From positions 292,444-356,443 of the forward strand of contig NZ_UPSE01000601.1 in NCBI RefSeq assembly GCF_900573885.1: a DNA stretch of 64,000 nt. The letters are read 5' to 3'. Positions 34,168 to 42,659 of the stretch are shown one piece after another (the stretch's first letter is position 1; every line of letters starts with the position of its first letter). Source of the DNA: Pseudomonas viridiflava. GTDB lineage: Bacteria; Pseudomonadota; Gammaproteobacteria; Pseudomonadales; Pseudomonadaceae. The position numbers and the translations under genes were made by a program. The notes below the pieces were generated by a model. It did not search any database. It saw nothing but the letters and a program-made list of their open reading frames with translations, and was not told the DNA's origin.

Positions 34168-35955
34168 TCAGCGCGTGGCGGCGCTGCGCAGGCGTTCGGC
34201 GAATTGCGCCGCGTCAATCTCACCCACAACGCGGGTATCAGCCCATTCGTCACCGTTGGGTGCGAAAAACAGAATCGCGGGCGGGCCGAAGAGCTTGTAG
34301 CGGTCCAGCAGCGTGCGTTGTTCTTCGGTGCTGTCGGTGATGTCAAAGCGCACCAAGCGGTAGCGCCCCAGCTGGCTGGTCACTTCCGGGGCGTGCAGCA
34401 CTTCGCGTTCGATGACTTTGCAACTGATGCACCAATCAGCGTACCAATCCAGCAGCAGCGGCTGGTTGGCTGCCTTGGCAGCAGCGAGGGCAGCGTCGAG
34501 TTCCGCCGGCGTTTTTACCGTTTGCCACGTGTTGGCGACAGGCGCGGCGCCCGTGGTGCTGACCGTTTGCGAGGCTCTGCCCAACGGGCGCAGCGGATCG
34601 CTTTCGCCCTGCAGCGCACCGACCCACGCGCTCAGGCCATACACCAACAACACCAGGCCGAGCAGTTGCGCCAGTCGAGCGCGCGGCGCTTTGTGGGTGA
34701 ACTCCAGCGCGCCAAGAAACAGCGCCACGCCCACTGCCAGCAGTCCCCACAACGCCAGCGCCAGGCTTGGCGGCAGCACACGTTCAAGCATCCACACCGA
34801 CACGGCGAGCAGCAACACGCCAAAGGCGTTGCGCACCGTCACCATCCAGTTGCCGCCTTTGGGCAACAAGGTGCCGCCGCCAACCGCAAACAGCACCAGC
34901 GGCGCGCCCATGCCGAGGCCCAGGGCAAACAGCTTCAGGCCGCCGCCCAGCGCGTCGCCACTGGCGCTTATATAAAGAAGTGCGCCGGCCAGCGGCGCCG
35001 ATACACAGGGCGACACCAGCAGGCTCGACACCACCCCCAACAACGCAGCGCCCCACAGCGAACCGCCTTTGGCATTACCGGCCATGCGGTCCAGCGGCTC
35101 GCTGATAAAGCGCGGCAGGCGCAGCTCGAACACGCCAAACATCGCCAGGGCGAACACGCCGAAGAACAGCGCAAAGGGCACCAGCACCCAGGCAGATTGC
35201 AACCGCGCCTGCAAATTCAGCTCGGCGCCGAACACGCCCATCAGCGCACCCAACACGGCGAAACAGGCAGCCATCGGAAGCACGTAGGCCAGCGACAAGC
35301 TCAACCCGCGCAAGCCGCCAATCTGCCCGCGCAGCACCACGCCGGAAAGAATCGGCAGCATCGGCAACACGCACGGGGTGAAGGTCAGGCCCAGGCCGGC
35401 GACGAAAAACAGCAGCAGCTCATGCCAGCTCCAGCCGTTCGCGGGGGCGCTCGCCGGGCCACTGCTGGCAGCGGCGACGTTCAGCGGCGCAGCTTCGCCG
35501 TCCAGTTCCAGTCGCTCGGTTTCCGGCGGATAGCACAGGCCTTTATCGGCGCAGCCTTGATAGGTAACAAACAGGGTGTAGGGCAGGTTGTAACTGTTCT
35601 TCAGCGGCAGATCGACATCCACGATGGCGTGGTACACCTCCACGTCGCCGAAATACTGATCGTGCTTTTTCTCACCGGGCGGCAGTTGTGCCGGACCATT
35701 GCCAACGTCCGCCGGCTCGATGCGGAATTTGAACTGGTGGCGATACAGGTAATAGCCGTCAGTGGCGACGAAGCGAAGCGTGACCTTGTCCGCCGTGTTC
35801 TGCACCACGCTCAGCTTGAACGCCTCACGCACCGGCAGGAAATCAGCGCTGTTATTCAGCGGCGCGCCGAGGGTGGCGCTGGGGCGGCTGTCCAGAAGAC
35901 TGGCGCTGACCGGCAGGGCGAGCAACAGCAAAAACAGGCTGAGCAGGCGGCGCAT
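34168..35955 (-). CDS. dsbD: Thiol:disulfide interchange protein DsbD
   Basis: A 595-residue three-domain protein carrying electrons from thioredoxin across the inner membrane. Signal peptide (MRRLLSLFLLLLALPVSA), N-terminal periplasmic domain with the CADKGLC pair (about 130-137), eight-helix membrane domain with FTPCVLP and SPCVSAP cysteines, and a C-terminal thioredoxin domain with WYADWCISC (about 515). The ATG at 35955 is chosen over the one at 36030 because it begins the signal peptide. Also called dipZ in P. aeruginosa. Confidence 0.95.
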   Translation of the reverse strand: MRRLLSLFLLLLALPVSASLLDSRPSATLGAPLNNSADFLPVREAFKLSVVQNTADKVTLRFVATDGYYLYRHQFKFRIEPADVGNGPAQLPPGEKKHDQYFGDVEVYHAIVDVDLPLKNSYNLPYTLFVTYQGCADKGLCYPPETERLELDGEAAPLNVAAASSGPASAPANGWSWHELLLFFVAGLGLTFTPCVLPMLPILSGVVLRGQIGGLRGLSLSLAYVLPMAACFAVLGALMGVFGAELNLQARLQSAWVLVPFALFFGVFALAMFGVFELRLPRFISEPLDRMAGNAKGGSLWGAALLGVVSSLLVSPCVSAPLAGALLYISASGDALGGGLKLFALGLGMGAPLVLFAVGGGTLLPKGGNWMVTVRNAFGVLLLAVSVWMLERVLPPSLALALWGLLAVGVALFLGALEFTHKAPRARLAQLLGLVLLVYGLSAWVGALQGESDPLRPLGRASQTVSTTGAAPVANTWQTVKTPAELDAALAAAKAANQPLLLDWYADWCISCKVIEREVLHAPEVTSQLGRYRLVRFDITDSTEEQRTLLDRYKLFGPPAILFFAPNGDEWADTRVVGEIDAAQFAERLRSAATR

Positions 35956-36106
35956 GGAAATCTCACTGCAAAGAAAGTGCGCGCAATCATAGCGGAAAGC
36001 GCTGGAGCGTGGCCTTGGGCGAATCGACACAGGGAATTACTGGCTGGGTCGACTGCGCCGCCATCCGTGCTAGCCGGCGTTAAGTCCGCAAGCACAGTCA
36101 AATCCG

Positions 36107-36190
36107 AAACTCTGGATCCCCGCCTGCGCGAGGATGACGGTGGTTGGGTCAAAACACTCCGTCATCCCCGCGAAGGCGGGGATCCAGAAT
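36107..36190. repeat. Inverted 'TGGATCCCCGCC...GGGGATGACGG' repeat pair
   Basis: Two opposed copies of a widespread intergenic repeat: TCTGGATCCCCGCCTGCGCG at 36111 and CGTCATCCCCGCGAAGGCGG at 36160, about 20 bp apart. They can fold into one long hairpin between dsbD and ctpL. A worn copy lies at about 45642-45665. Confidence 0.8.
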
Positions 36191-36275
36191 GGTGGGGCGA
36201 TAGGTGAAAGATAAGGCCGCCCTTAACCGCGTAGTGTCGGTTCGACGGTCCAGAATTGCGGGCGCAACGCCAGCG

Positions 36276-38240
36276 CTAAACCCGAAACCGCTGCACCGCC
36301 GTATGCAACTGCCCACCCAACGCCTGCAACTGCTCTCCCTGATTGCGCCCATGCCCAATACGCTCCAGATTGTCGCCGCCCAACTGATGAATCCGCTCGC
36401 TGTGCCCGCGAATCTCACTCACCGCGCCGCTCTGTTGCGCTGTGGCATCGGCGATGCGCTCGGCCATGCTGGCGATGGTGCGGATGGCCGCGACGATTTC
36501 ATCCAGTGCCCCATCCGCTGCCTCTGCCTGACTGGCTGTGGCTTCGGCATGCCCAACTTGCGCCCGCATCGCTTCAAGCGAATGCCCGGCAGCCTGCTGC
36601 AGTCGGCCGATCAGTTGCTGAATTTCGCCGGTCGCCCCCGCCGTGCGCTGCGCCAGAGAACGCACTTCTTCGGCCACCACGGCAAAGCCGCGGCCACTTT
36701 CGCCCGCCCGGGCAGCTTCGATGGCAGCGTTCAGGGCCAGCAGGTTGGTCTGCTCGGCAATCGAGCGAATCACGGTCAGTACGCTGCCAATGGTGGCGGT
36801 CTCTTCGGCAAGCCGTTCAATCGCTTGGGCGTTGCCTTGCACCTCGCTGACCAGCATGTGCATGCCGGTCAGGCTCTGGCCGATTACGGTTTGCCCTTGC
36901 TCCAGCGCCCGGCCCGCTTCACGGCTGGCATCTGCGGCCTGACTGGCGTCGCCGGCCACTTGTTGAATGGTCGATTCCAGGTCACCCAGCGCATCGCGAA
37001 TCTGCTCGGTGTCACCGGCCTGACGTTCGGCGCCGCTGTGCAAGCCATTGCTCAGTTCCGCCAGGGCGCGGCTGCTGCCCGCCACTTGCTCGGCGTGTTG
37101 GCGAATGGTGCCCACCAGATCCACCAGATACGCACGCAGGCGATTGAGCGACTCTTCAATGTCACGCAGCTCACGGGTTTTCGAGTCGAGGACGATGGCG
37201 TCGGCAAAATTGCCCTGCGCCCAGGCTGATAGCGACGGTGCCAGCCGGCTCAGCACCGTACTGAGGCGCCGCTGGATACGGTCGATAACCAGCGCAATCA
37301 GCAAAATCAAACCGATCATGGCGCCCTGCAACATGCGCACTTGCAGCTGGATGCGGCCGTATTCAGCACGCACCGCGGGCGCCACGGCGTCCAGCGCTTG
37401 CTGGGTAGCGGCCAGGGTGTCGCGGGTTTTGCTCATCAGCGCGCCACGGTTTTTGATCAATTCACGGGTGCGCGCCAGCTCGGCCGGGTAGCGTTTGATC
37501 AGGCTGGCCAGGTCGCGCTTGAGGGCAATGCCACGGTCTTCCGCCTGGCTGGCGCTGCTTTCGGACGCAATGCCCATCATCGCGGCGAAGTCATCCGCCC
37601 CGGAGTTGCTGGCATCGGCCACGCCCAGCAGCGGCAGCGCCTGCAGGGCCTCGGCTTGTTGACCGAGTACCGTCACTTCGCGCTCTACGTCGCCAGCCAG
37701 TTCGTCGCGGCCCCTGCTCACCAGCTTGCCGCGTGCATGGCTCAACCGCGTCAGGTGCACGGCAGCGTTGAACAGCGGCGCGCGGTAGGCGGCGCTGGCG
37801 TCGGCCGGCGCGCTGTCGGCATAGGCGCTGAGTTGCTCCAGCGCGCCGGAAATTTCCCGCTCAGCTTGCAGCAATAGCCCCTGTGGATCGCCGGCCAGCT
37901 TGCCTGCCGCCAGCAACTCGGTGCTGGTGAAACGCTGCAAGTCGCTGAGGCTGGGGCGCAGATTGGCGGCCAATTCTTCGGGCAGCGCGTCGGTGGCTTG
38001 CTGAAGGGCGTCGATCGCCTGAATGGCGCCGCTATGGCGCAGGGCATCGCCGCTGCCCAGGTAATCCTGAATATTGGTCGCCACTTCAGCCTGAAAGCGC
38101 TGCGACAGGCTCAGGTACTGCTCCATCAACTGATAGGGCTTTTCCAGTGCCCGCTGCGACCACCACAGCGTGGCGCCCAGCGCCAGGCAAACGGCCACCA
38201 GCAGTGCAGTGTTGAGATTGGTTAATTGCTTCAGGCGCAT
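36276..38240 (-). CDS. ctpL: Methyl-accepting chemotaxis protein CtpL
   Basis: A 654-residue chemoreceptor: N-terminal helix (LNTALLVAVCLALGATLWW), a long all-helical periplasmic ligand domain (about 35-300, helical bimodular size), second membrane helix (MIGLILLIALVIDRI), HAMP, and a signalling domain with the conserved tip AARAGESGRGFAVVAEEVRSLAQ. The start at 38240 (MRLKQLTNLN) is typical although no strong ribosome site is seen. Position between dsbD and gcbA matches P. aeruginosa PA4844, a receptor reported for inorganic phosphate and some aromatics; ligand here is inferred. Confidence 0.85.
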   Translation of the reverse strand: MRLKQLTNLNTALLVAVCLALGATLWWSQRALEKPYQLMEQYLSLSQRFQAEVATNIQDYLGSGDALRHSGAIQAIDALQQATDALPEELAANLRPSLSDLQRFTSTELLAAGKLAGDPQGLLLQAEREISGALEQLSAYADSAPADASAAYRAPLFNAAVHLTRLSHARGKLVSRGRDELAGDVEREVTVLGQQAEALQALPLLGVADASNSGADDFAAMMGIASESSASQAEDRGIALKRDLASLIKRYPAELARTRELIKNRGALMSKTRDTLAATQQALDAVAPAVRAEYGRIQLQVRMLQGAMIGLILLIALVIDRIQRRLSTVLSRLAPSLSAWAQGNFADAIVLDSKTRELRDIEESLNRLRAYLVDLVGTIRQHAEQVAGSSRALAELSNGLHSGAERQAGDTEQIRDALGDLESTIQQVAGDASQAADASREAGRALEQGQTVIGQSLTGMHMLVSEVQGNAQAIERLAEETATIGSVLTVIRSIAEQTNLLALNAAIEAARAGESGRGFAVVAEEVRSLAQRTAGATGEIQQLIGRLQQAAGHSLEAMRAQVGHAEATASQAEAADGALDEIVAAIRTIASMAERIADATAQQSGAVSEIRGHSERIHQLGGDNLERIGHGRNQGEQLQALGGQLHTAVQRFRV

Positions 38241-38369
38241 AGGGAGGACTCGACCGATAACCCATGGCGTCAAAACGCCATGACTGGCTGTAAAGTCCTG
38301 AATTTATTGCTCTTTCATTGCAAGCTGATGACAGCGTGACGGGCGTCACGCTTTTTCCTGAGCCGGTTG

Positions 38370-39977
38370 TCAGCTTTTGAAAATGTCGACCCGATTGCGG
38401 CCGCCGTGCTTGGCCACATACAAGGCCTGGTCGGCACGTTTGGACAGCTCGTTGCTGTCGACATCGTCGAACAGCTGGGCGATACCGCAACTGAAGGTGC
38501 AGGACAAATCCTGCGGAGAGGCGGGGTAGTGAATTTCCGCGAAGCGCTGACGGATGCCGTCGAGCACTTTGGCTGCCGTTACGGCATCGGTATTGGGCAG
38601 CACCACGGCGAATTCTTCACCGCCATAACGGCCAATATGGTCGGTTTTGCGCAGCCGTTGCTTGAGAAACAAGGCCAGGCTTTTGATCACGCGGTCGCCC
38701 ATGGGGTGGCCGTACACATCGTTCACTTTCTTGAAGTGATCGATGTCGAGCATGGCAAACGTCACAGGCTGGTTGTCGCGGCGGGCGCGGGTGCGGGTGT
38801 CGTCGAGCAACTGCAAAATATGGGTGTGGTTGTACAGGCCGGTGAGGCTGTCGCGGACCATGCGCGATTTCAGATTGCGCGCCCGTTCGGCCCGGTTGCG
38901 TACGGTGGCAATCAGGTGCCGCGGTTTGATTGGCTTGGTGAGGAAGTCGTCGCCGCCCTCGCTCATGGCATCGAGCTGCTTATCCAGATCGTCTTCGGCC
39001 GACAGGTAAATGATCGGCACGCTGACGTAACGGTCGTTGTGGCGAATCACCTGCGCCAGCTCGGTGCCGTTGCACTCGGGCATGTACATGTCGAGGATGA
39101 TCAGGTCCGGCTGAAACTCGGCCAGCACGCTCATGGTTTTGATCGGATCGGTCAGCGTGTGGGTGATGATGCCGGCGCTGTTGAGCACGCGTTCGGTGTG
39201 CGTGGCCTGGGCGCGGGAGTCGTCGATGACCAGCACGCGGAAGGGCTCGTATTGGCTCACATGGGTGAGCACTTCAATGCGCTCCAGCAACGTGGAGGCA
39301 TCCAGGCTGCCGGTGAAGAATTCTTGCCCGCCGGCACGCACGGCGGCGAGGCGGGTAGGGGTGTCGGTTTCTTCTTCGCTATAAAAAAGCAGCGGCAGTT
39401 TTTGTTCGAGGTCTTGCTGAATTTCGTTGGCCAACTCCAAACCCTGGCCGGGGCCGGCGAAGTCGACTTCCATGAGAATGGCGGCCGGGTGGCGTTCGCG
39501 CATGGCGGCGCGGAAGGCGCTGACGCTGCCGAATGATTGCGCGCTCAGGCCAAAGAATTCCAGCTGCTGAGCCAAGCGCTCGGCGCGCTCGCGATCTTGC
39601 AAACCGACATAAACGGGTTTGCGCAGCGGCGGCAGGAAGGTTTGTTCGTATTGATCGCCATGGCGCAGCCCGGTGCGCGACAAGCGTTGCATCAACTGAT
39701 TGAGTTCGGTGATCAGCGCGCTATTCAAGCGGCCTTTATTGGCGCCGCTGGCTTCCAGGCATTGGCCGATGCTGCGGGCCAGTTGTGCGTGATCTTCTTG
39801 CCCGAAACGCTCGGCATAACGCAGCAAGCGCAGGTTGGCTTCGGCCAGTTCCGTGTCGTTCCATTCGCGCTCTTGCAGCCGTTGCCACACTTCCAGCACT
39901 TGCCGCGCCTGGTGAATTACGCGCTGGGCAAAGTGATGCTTGAGGCGGTCACTGCTGAGATCTTCTTGCTCGGACAT
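38370..39977 (-). CDS. gcbA: Diguanylate cyclase GcbA
   Basis: A 535-residue REC-REC-GGDEF protein making c-di-GMP. N-terminal helical region (1-115); a first receiver whose phospho-acceptor position is Glu170 (ILMEVDF) rather than Asp; a second, intact receiver with Asp296 (LIILDMYMP); and a GGDEF domain with GGEEF (452-456) and an intact inhibitory site RxxD (Arg443-Asp446). Product-inhibited and active by sequence. GcbA (PA4843) promotes attachment and takes part in dispersal signalling. Confidence 0.92.
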   Translation of the reverse strand: MSEQEDLSSDRLKHHFAQRVIHQARQVLEVWQRLQEREWNDTELAEANLRLLRYAERFGQEDHAQLARSIGQCLEASGANKGRLNSALITELNQLMQRLSRTGLRHGDQYEQTFLPPLRKPVYVGLQDRERAERLAQQLEFFGLSAQSFGSVSAFRAAMRERHPAAILMEVDFAGPGQGLELANEIQQDLEQKLPLLFYSEEETDTPTRLAAVRAGGQEFFTGSLDASTLLERIEVLTHVSQYEPFRVLVIDDSRAQATHTERVLNSAGIITHTLTDPIKTMSVLAEFQPDLIILDMYMPECNGTELAQVIRHNDRYVSVPIIYLSAEDDLDKQLDAMSEGGDDFLTKPIKPRHLIATVRNRAERARNLKSRMVRDSLTGLYNHTHILQLLDDTRTRARRDNQPVTFAMLDIDHFKKVNDVYGHPMGDRVIKSLALFLKQRLRKTDHIGRYGGEEFAVVLPNTDAVTAAKVLDGIRQRFAEIHYPASPQDLSCTFSCGIAQLFDDVDSNELSKRADQALYVAKHGGRNRVDIFKS

Positions 39978-40324
39978 GGCCGGACGTCTTCTGTGATACG
40001 GCGGTGCCGCAGGGGCGGCTCGAATGGTGGCGCTATGCTACCAGTGGCACTCTTACAGGCTAGTACCGTCGATCATTTGACGCCAGTCGTACACTAAATC
40101 TGTGACGGGCGGCGGAAACTTCTGATAGGTGACAAACCTGTTACACAACCGGCGCTAAGTTTGCGTCGGCGCCCTGCGCATCCGCAAGCGGTTCCCTTAT
40201 AGTGCCCGGCGGGCCGTAGTAGAACAGTGCCCCGCCGCGCACTCCGAGAAAGAGGCGCCAATCAGGCGGCACCCTCCGTAGAGGCTGTGGTCGAACTGCT
40301 GACTTCGATTGAAAGGACAAAGCC
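39978..40324. other. 347-bp gap between gcbA and the DUF2333 operon
   Basis: This divergent region must hold promoters for gcbA (leftward) and DUF2333-Nudix-yciH (rightward). I see a partial inverted repeat at about 40125-40150 (TAGGTGACAAACCTGTTACA) and a possible -10 box TTATAGT near 40196-40202, but no convincing -35. No coding sequence with a proper start is visible; short frames here have no ribosome site. Confidence 0.5.
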
Positions 40325-41398
40325 ATGTTGAATTGGAAGAACCGCGCAAGCACCGTGCGCGACGGCGTCGGTAACTCGGTAGACGGCGCCCGCAGCTACT
40401 TCGGCGGCCTCTGGGTGAGCCGCGCACTGGGCACCTTGCTGGCGCTGTATTTAATAGTGGCGGGCCTGATCGGCTGGTGGTGGAGCCAGGAGCCGGGCTT
40501 GTTCCAGGTTCAGCAAAACGCCCAACAGGCGGCGCAACAAGCCAATCGCCAACTGGTTAGCGGTTACACCACGGTCGAAACCCTGAAGAAGGTGGTGTCC
40601 ACCTTGCTCGACAAACCGGGCGGCTACCTTTCAAACGACCTCGCTCCGCCCGGCCTGTGGCTCGACAACATGCCCAGCTTCGAATACGGCGCTCTGGTGC
40701 AGGTGCGCGACCTTTCCCGCGCGCTGCGTAAAGACTTCGCCCGTTCGCAAACCCAGTCCACCGAAGACCCGGATCTGGCCAAGGCCGAACCGCGCTTCAA
40801 CTTCGACAATAAAAGCTGGGCCCTGCCGGCCTCCGAAGCCGAGTACCGCGAAGGCATCAAATCGCTCGACCGTTACCTGGCGCGTCTGGCCGATCCAAAC
40901 CAGCCGAGCGCGCAGTTCTATACCCGTGCCGACAACCTCAACAACTGGCTCGGCGACACCGCGACCCGTCTGGGCTCGCTGTCGCAGCGGCTGTCTGCCA
41001 GCGTGGGTCAGGTGCGCCTGAACAGCGGCACCAAAGAACCGGTGCAAACCGTGACCGCTGGCGACGTGCCGGCCGTGCGCGAAGAAGTCTACGAAACGCC
41101 GTGGATGCAGATCGACAACGTGTTCTACGAAGCCCGTGGCCAGGCCTGGGCGCTGTCGCACATTTTGCGTGCCATTGAGGTGGACTTTGCCGACGTGCTG
41201 GCGAAAAAGAACGCCACCGTCAGCGTGCGCCAGATCATTCGCGAACTGGAAGCCTGCCAGGAGCCGCTGTGGAGCCCCATGGTGCTCAATGGCAGCGGCT
41301 ACGGCATTCTCGCCAACCACTCGCTGGTGATGGCGAACTACATTTCGCGCGCCAACGCCGCGATCATCGACCTGCGCCAACTGTTGAGCCAGGGCTGA
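40325..41398 (+). CDS. DUF2333 family inner-membrane protein
   Basis: A 357-residue protein with one N-terminal membrane helix (ALGTLLALYLIVAGLIGWWW, about 38-57) and a large helical periplasmic part. The segment STLLDKPGGYLSNDLAPPGLWLDNMPSFEYGALVQVRDLSRALRKDF is the DUF2333 hallmark. Function unknown. AAAGGA precedes the ATG; the stop overlaps the Nudix start by one base, so the two are coupled. Matches PA4842 in position. Confidence 0.9.
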   Translation: MLNWKNRASTVRDGVGNSVDGARSYFGGLWVSRALGTLLALYLIVAGLIGWWWSQEPGLFQVQQNAQQAAQQANRQLVSGYTTVETLKKVVSTLLDKPGGYLSNDLAPPGLWLDNMPSFEYGALVQVRDLSRALRKDFARSQTQSTEDPDLAKAEPRFNFDNKSWALPASEAEYREGIKSLDRYLARLADPNQPSAQFYTRADNLNNWLGDTATRLGSLSQRLSASVGQVRLNSGTKEPVQTVTAGDVPAVREEVYETPWMQIDNVFYEARGQAWALSHILRAIEVDFADVLAKKNATVSVRQIIRELEACQEPLWSPMVLNGSGYGILANHSLVMANYISRANAAIIDLRQLLSQG

Positions 41399-41958
41399 TG
41401 GTCGACGCACCTGCCAACGAGGTGGCCCACCGGGCCGCCTCCGACGCCGAGCACATCGCCTGGGTTGACGAAGCCGACAAGGAGCTGGGCAGCCTGCCAC
41501 GCGCTGAACTGCGCGAGCGTGGGCTGATCGGGCGCGGCACCTTTATATTGCTGTTCAACTCGGCCGGCGAGCTGTGCATTCACCGTCGCACCTTGAGCAA
41601 AGCGGTGTATCCCGGTTACTGGGACGTCGCCGCTGGCGGCATGGTGCAGCACGGCGAAAGCTACGCCGAGTCGGCTGCTCGCGAGCTGGAAGAAGAGCTG
41701 GGTATAGGTGGCGTTACCTTGCGCGAGCACGGTCGGTTTTTCTTTGAGCAGCCGGGCAATCGTCTGTGGGGCGCGGTGTTTTCTGCCGTGTCGGACGCGC
41801 CCTTGCGCCTGCAACCGGAAGAGGTGCTGGAAGCCCGTTTCGTCACCATTGAAGCCGCCCTGGCCGCCGCCGAAAACCAGCCGTTCTGCCCCGATTCGCT
41901 CGAAGCCTTCAAACGTTATTTGCGCAGCGGCGAAGCAGGTCGCGAATTCAGCGTTTAA
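41398..41958 (+). CDS. Nudix hydrolase
   Basis: A 186-residue hydrolase of nucleoside-diphosphate-X compounds. The full Nudix box GX5EX7REUXEEXGU is present as GMVQHGE...RELEEELGI (residues about 81-102). It resembles the YfcD subfamily. I chose the ATG at 41398, overlapping the DUF2333 stop (TGATG); the open frame to 41269 only shadows that gene. Substrate unknown. Confidence 0.9.
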   Translation: MVDAPANEVAHRAASDAEHIAWVDEADKELGSLPRAELRERGLIGRGTFILLFNSAGELCIHRRTLSKAVYPGYWDVAAGGMVQHGESYAESAARELEEELGIGGVTLREHGRFFFEQPGNRLWGAVFSAVSDAPLRLQPEEVLEARFVTIEAALAAAENQPFCPDSLEAFKRYLRSGEAGREFSV

Positions 41959-42068
41959 TGGCGCAAATTGGCTATTAGCAACAACGAAAATTCTCGGTAC
42001 ACTGCGCCGCCTTTCAAGCCTGAGCCTCCCGGCCCAGGTGCGCTGCCCCTGCCAGAGTGGGGCTTCGC

Positions 42069-42087
42069 GGCTGACACCTCGTCAGCC
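42069..42087 (+). other. Perfect hairpin in the yciH leader
   Basis: GGCTGAC-ACCTC-GTCAGCC forms a seven-base-pair stem with a five-base loop 60 bp before the yciH GTG start, followed by a wider inverted pair (GGTCCA / TGGACC, 42099-42126) that approaches the ribosome site. There is no T-run. It may tune translation of yciH. Confidence 0.45.
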
Positions 42088-42147
42088 AGTCGCTTTCAGG
42101 TCCAACTACTACTGCTGCGCTGGACCTTCCTGACCGAGGACAACCCG

Positions 42148-42519
42148 GTGGTCAAGAAAGCTTCGTCCTTTTCCGCCCTCGGCGGTTTGGTGTTTTCCAC
42201 CGATGCAGGCCGGCATTGCCCCGACTGCAGCAAACCGGTGGACGCCTGCATCTGCAAACAGACCGCCATTCCCGACGGAGATGGCATCGCCCGCGTGCGC
42301 CGTGAAACCAAAGGGCGCGGCGGCAAAACGGTGACCACCATCACCGGCGTGCCCCTGCCCGAAGAGCCGCTTAAAGAGTTGGCCAGCCAACTGAAACGGC
42401 GCTGTGGCTGCGGTGGTTCGCTCAAAGACGGCATCATCGAAATTCAGGGCGACCATGTGCAGCTGCTACTCGATGAATTGATCAAGCAAGGCTTCAAAGC
42501 GAAGAAATCAGGCGGCTGA
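42148..42519 (+). CDS. yciH: SUI1/YciH-type translation initiation factor-like protein
   Basis: A 123-residue protein of the eIF1/SUI1 family. It begins at a GTG (42148) with GAGGA seven bases upstream, giving MVKKASSFSALGGLVFSTD; longer frames from 41968 read through a non-coding leader. A CPDC...CIC zinc-like knuckle (about 20-36) precedes the SUI1 fold (GRGGKTVTTITGVPL, RRCGCGGSLKDGIIEIQGDHV). Bacterial members affect initiation fidelity. It lies directly before speA, as in P. aeruginosa (PA4840). Confidence 0.92.
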   Translation: MVKKASSFSALGGLVFSTDAGRHCPDCSKPVDACICKQTAIPDGDGIARVRRETKGRGGKTVTTITGVPLPEEPLKELASQLKRRCGCGGSLKDGIIEIQGDHVQLLLDELIKQGFKAKKSGG

Positions 42520-42659
42520 TCCGTCGGCTCCTAAACTTTCGCTGTGCCTTGTTTGCCATCGACGCGGCTGAACACCTCAGTAAACGTCATGTCCACTGCT
42601 TACCTTGCTCGAGTCGGGGCTGCCCGGCGCTTTTGAATTCTTCCAAAAAGGGAACCTGA

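Noticed and set aside
40141..40353. 70-codon ORF in the gcbA/DUF2333 gap
   Set aside because: It overlaps the DUF2333 start antisense and has no ribosome site or domain.
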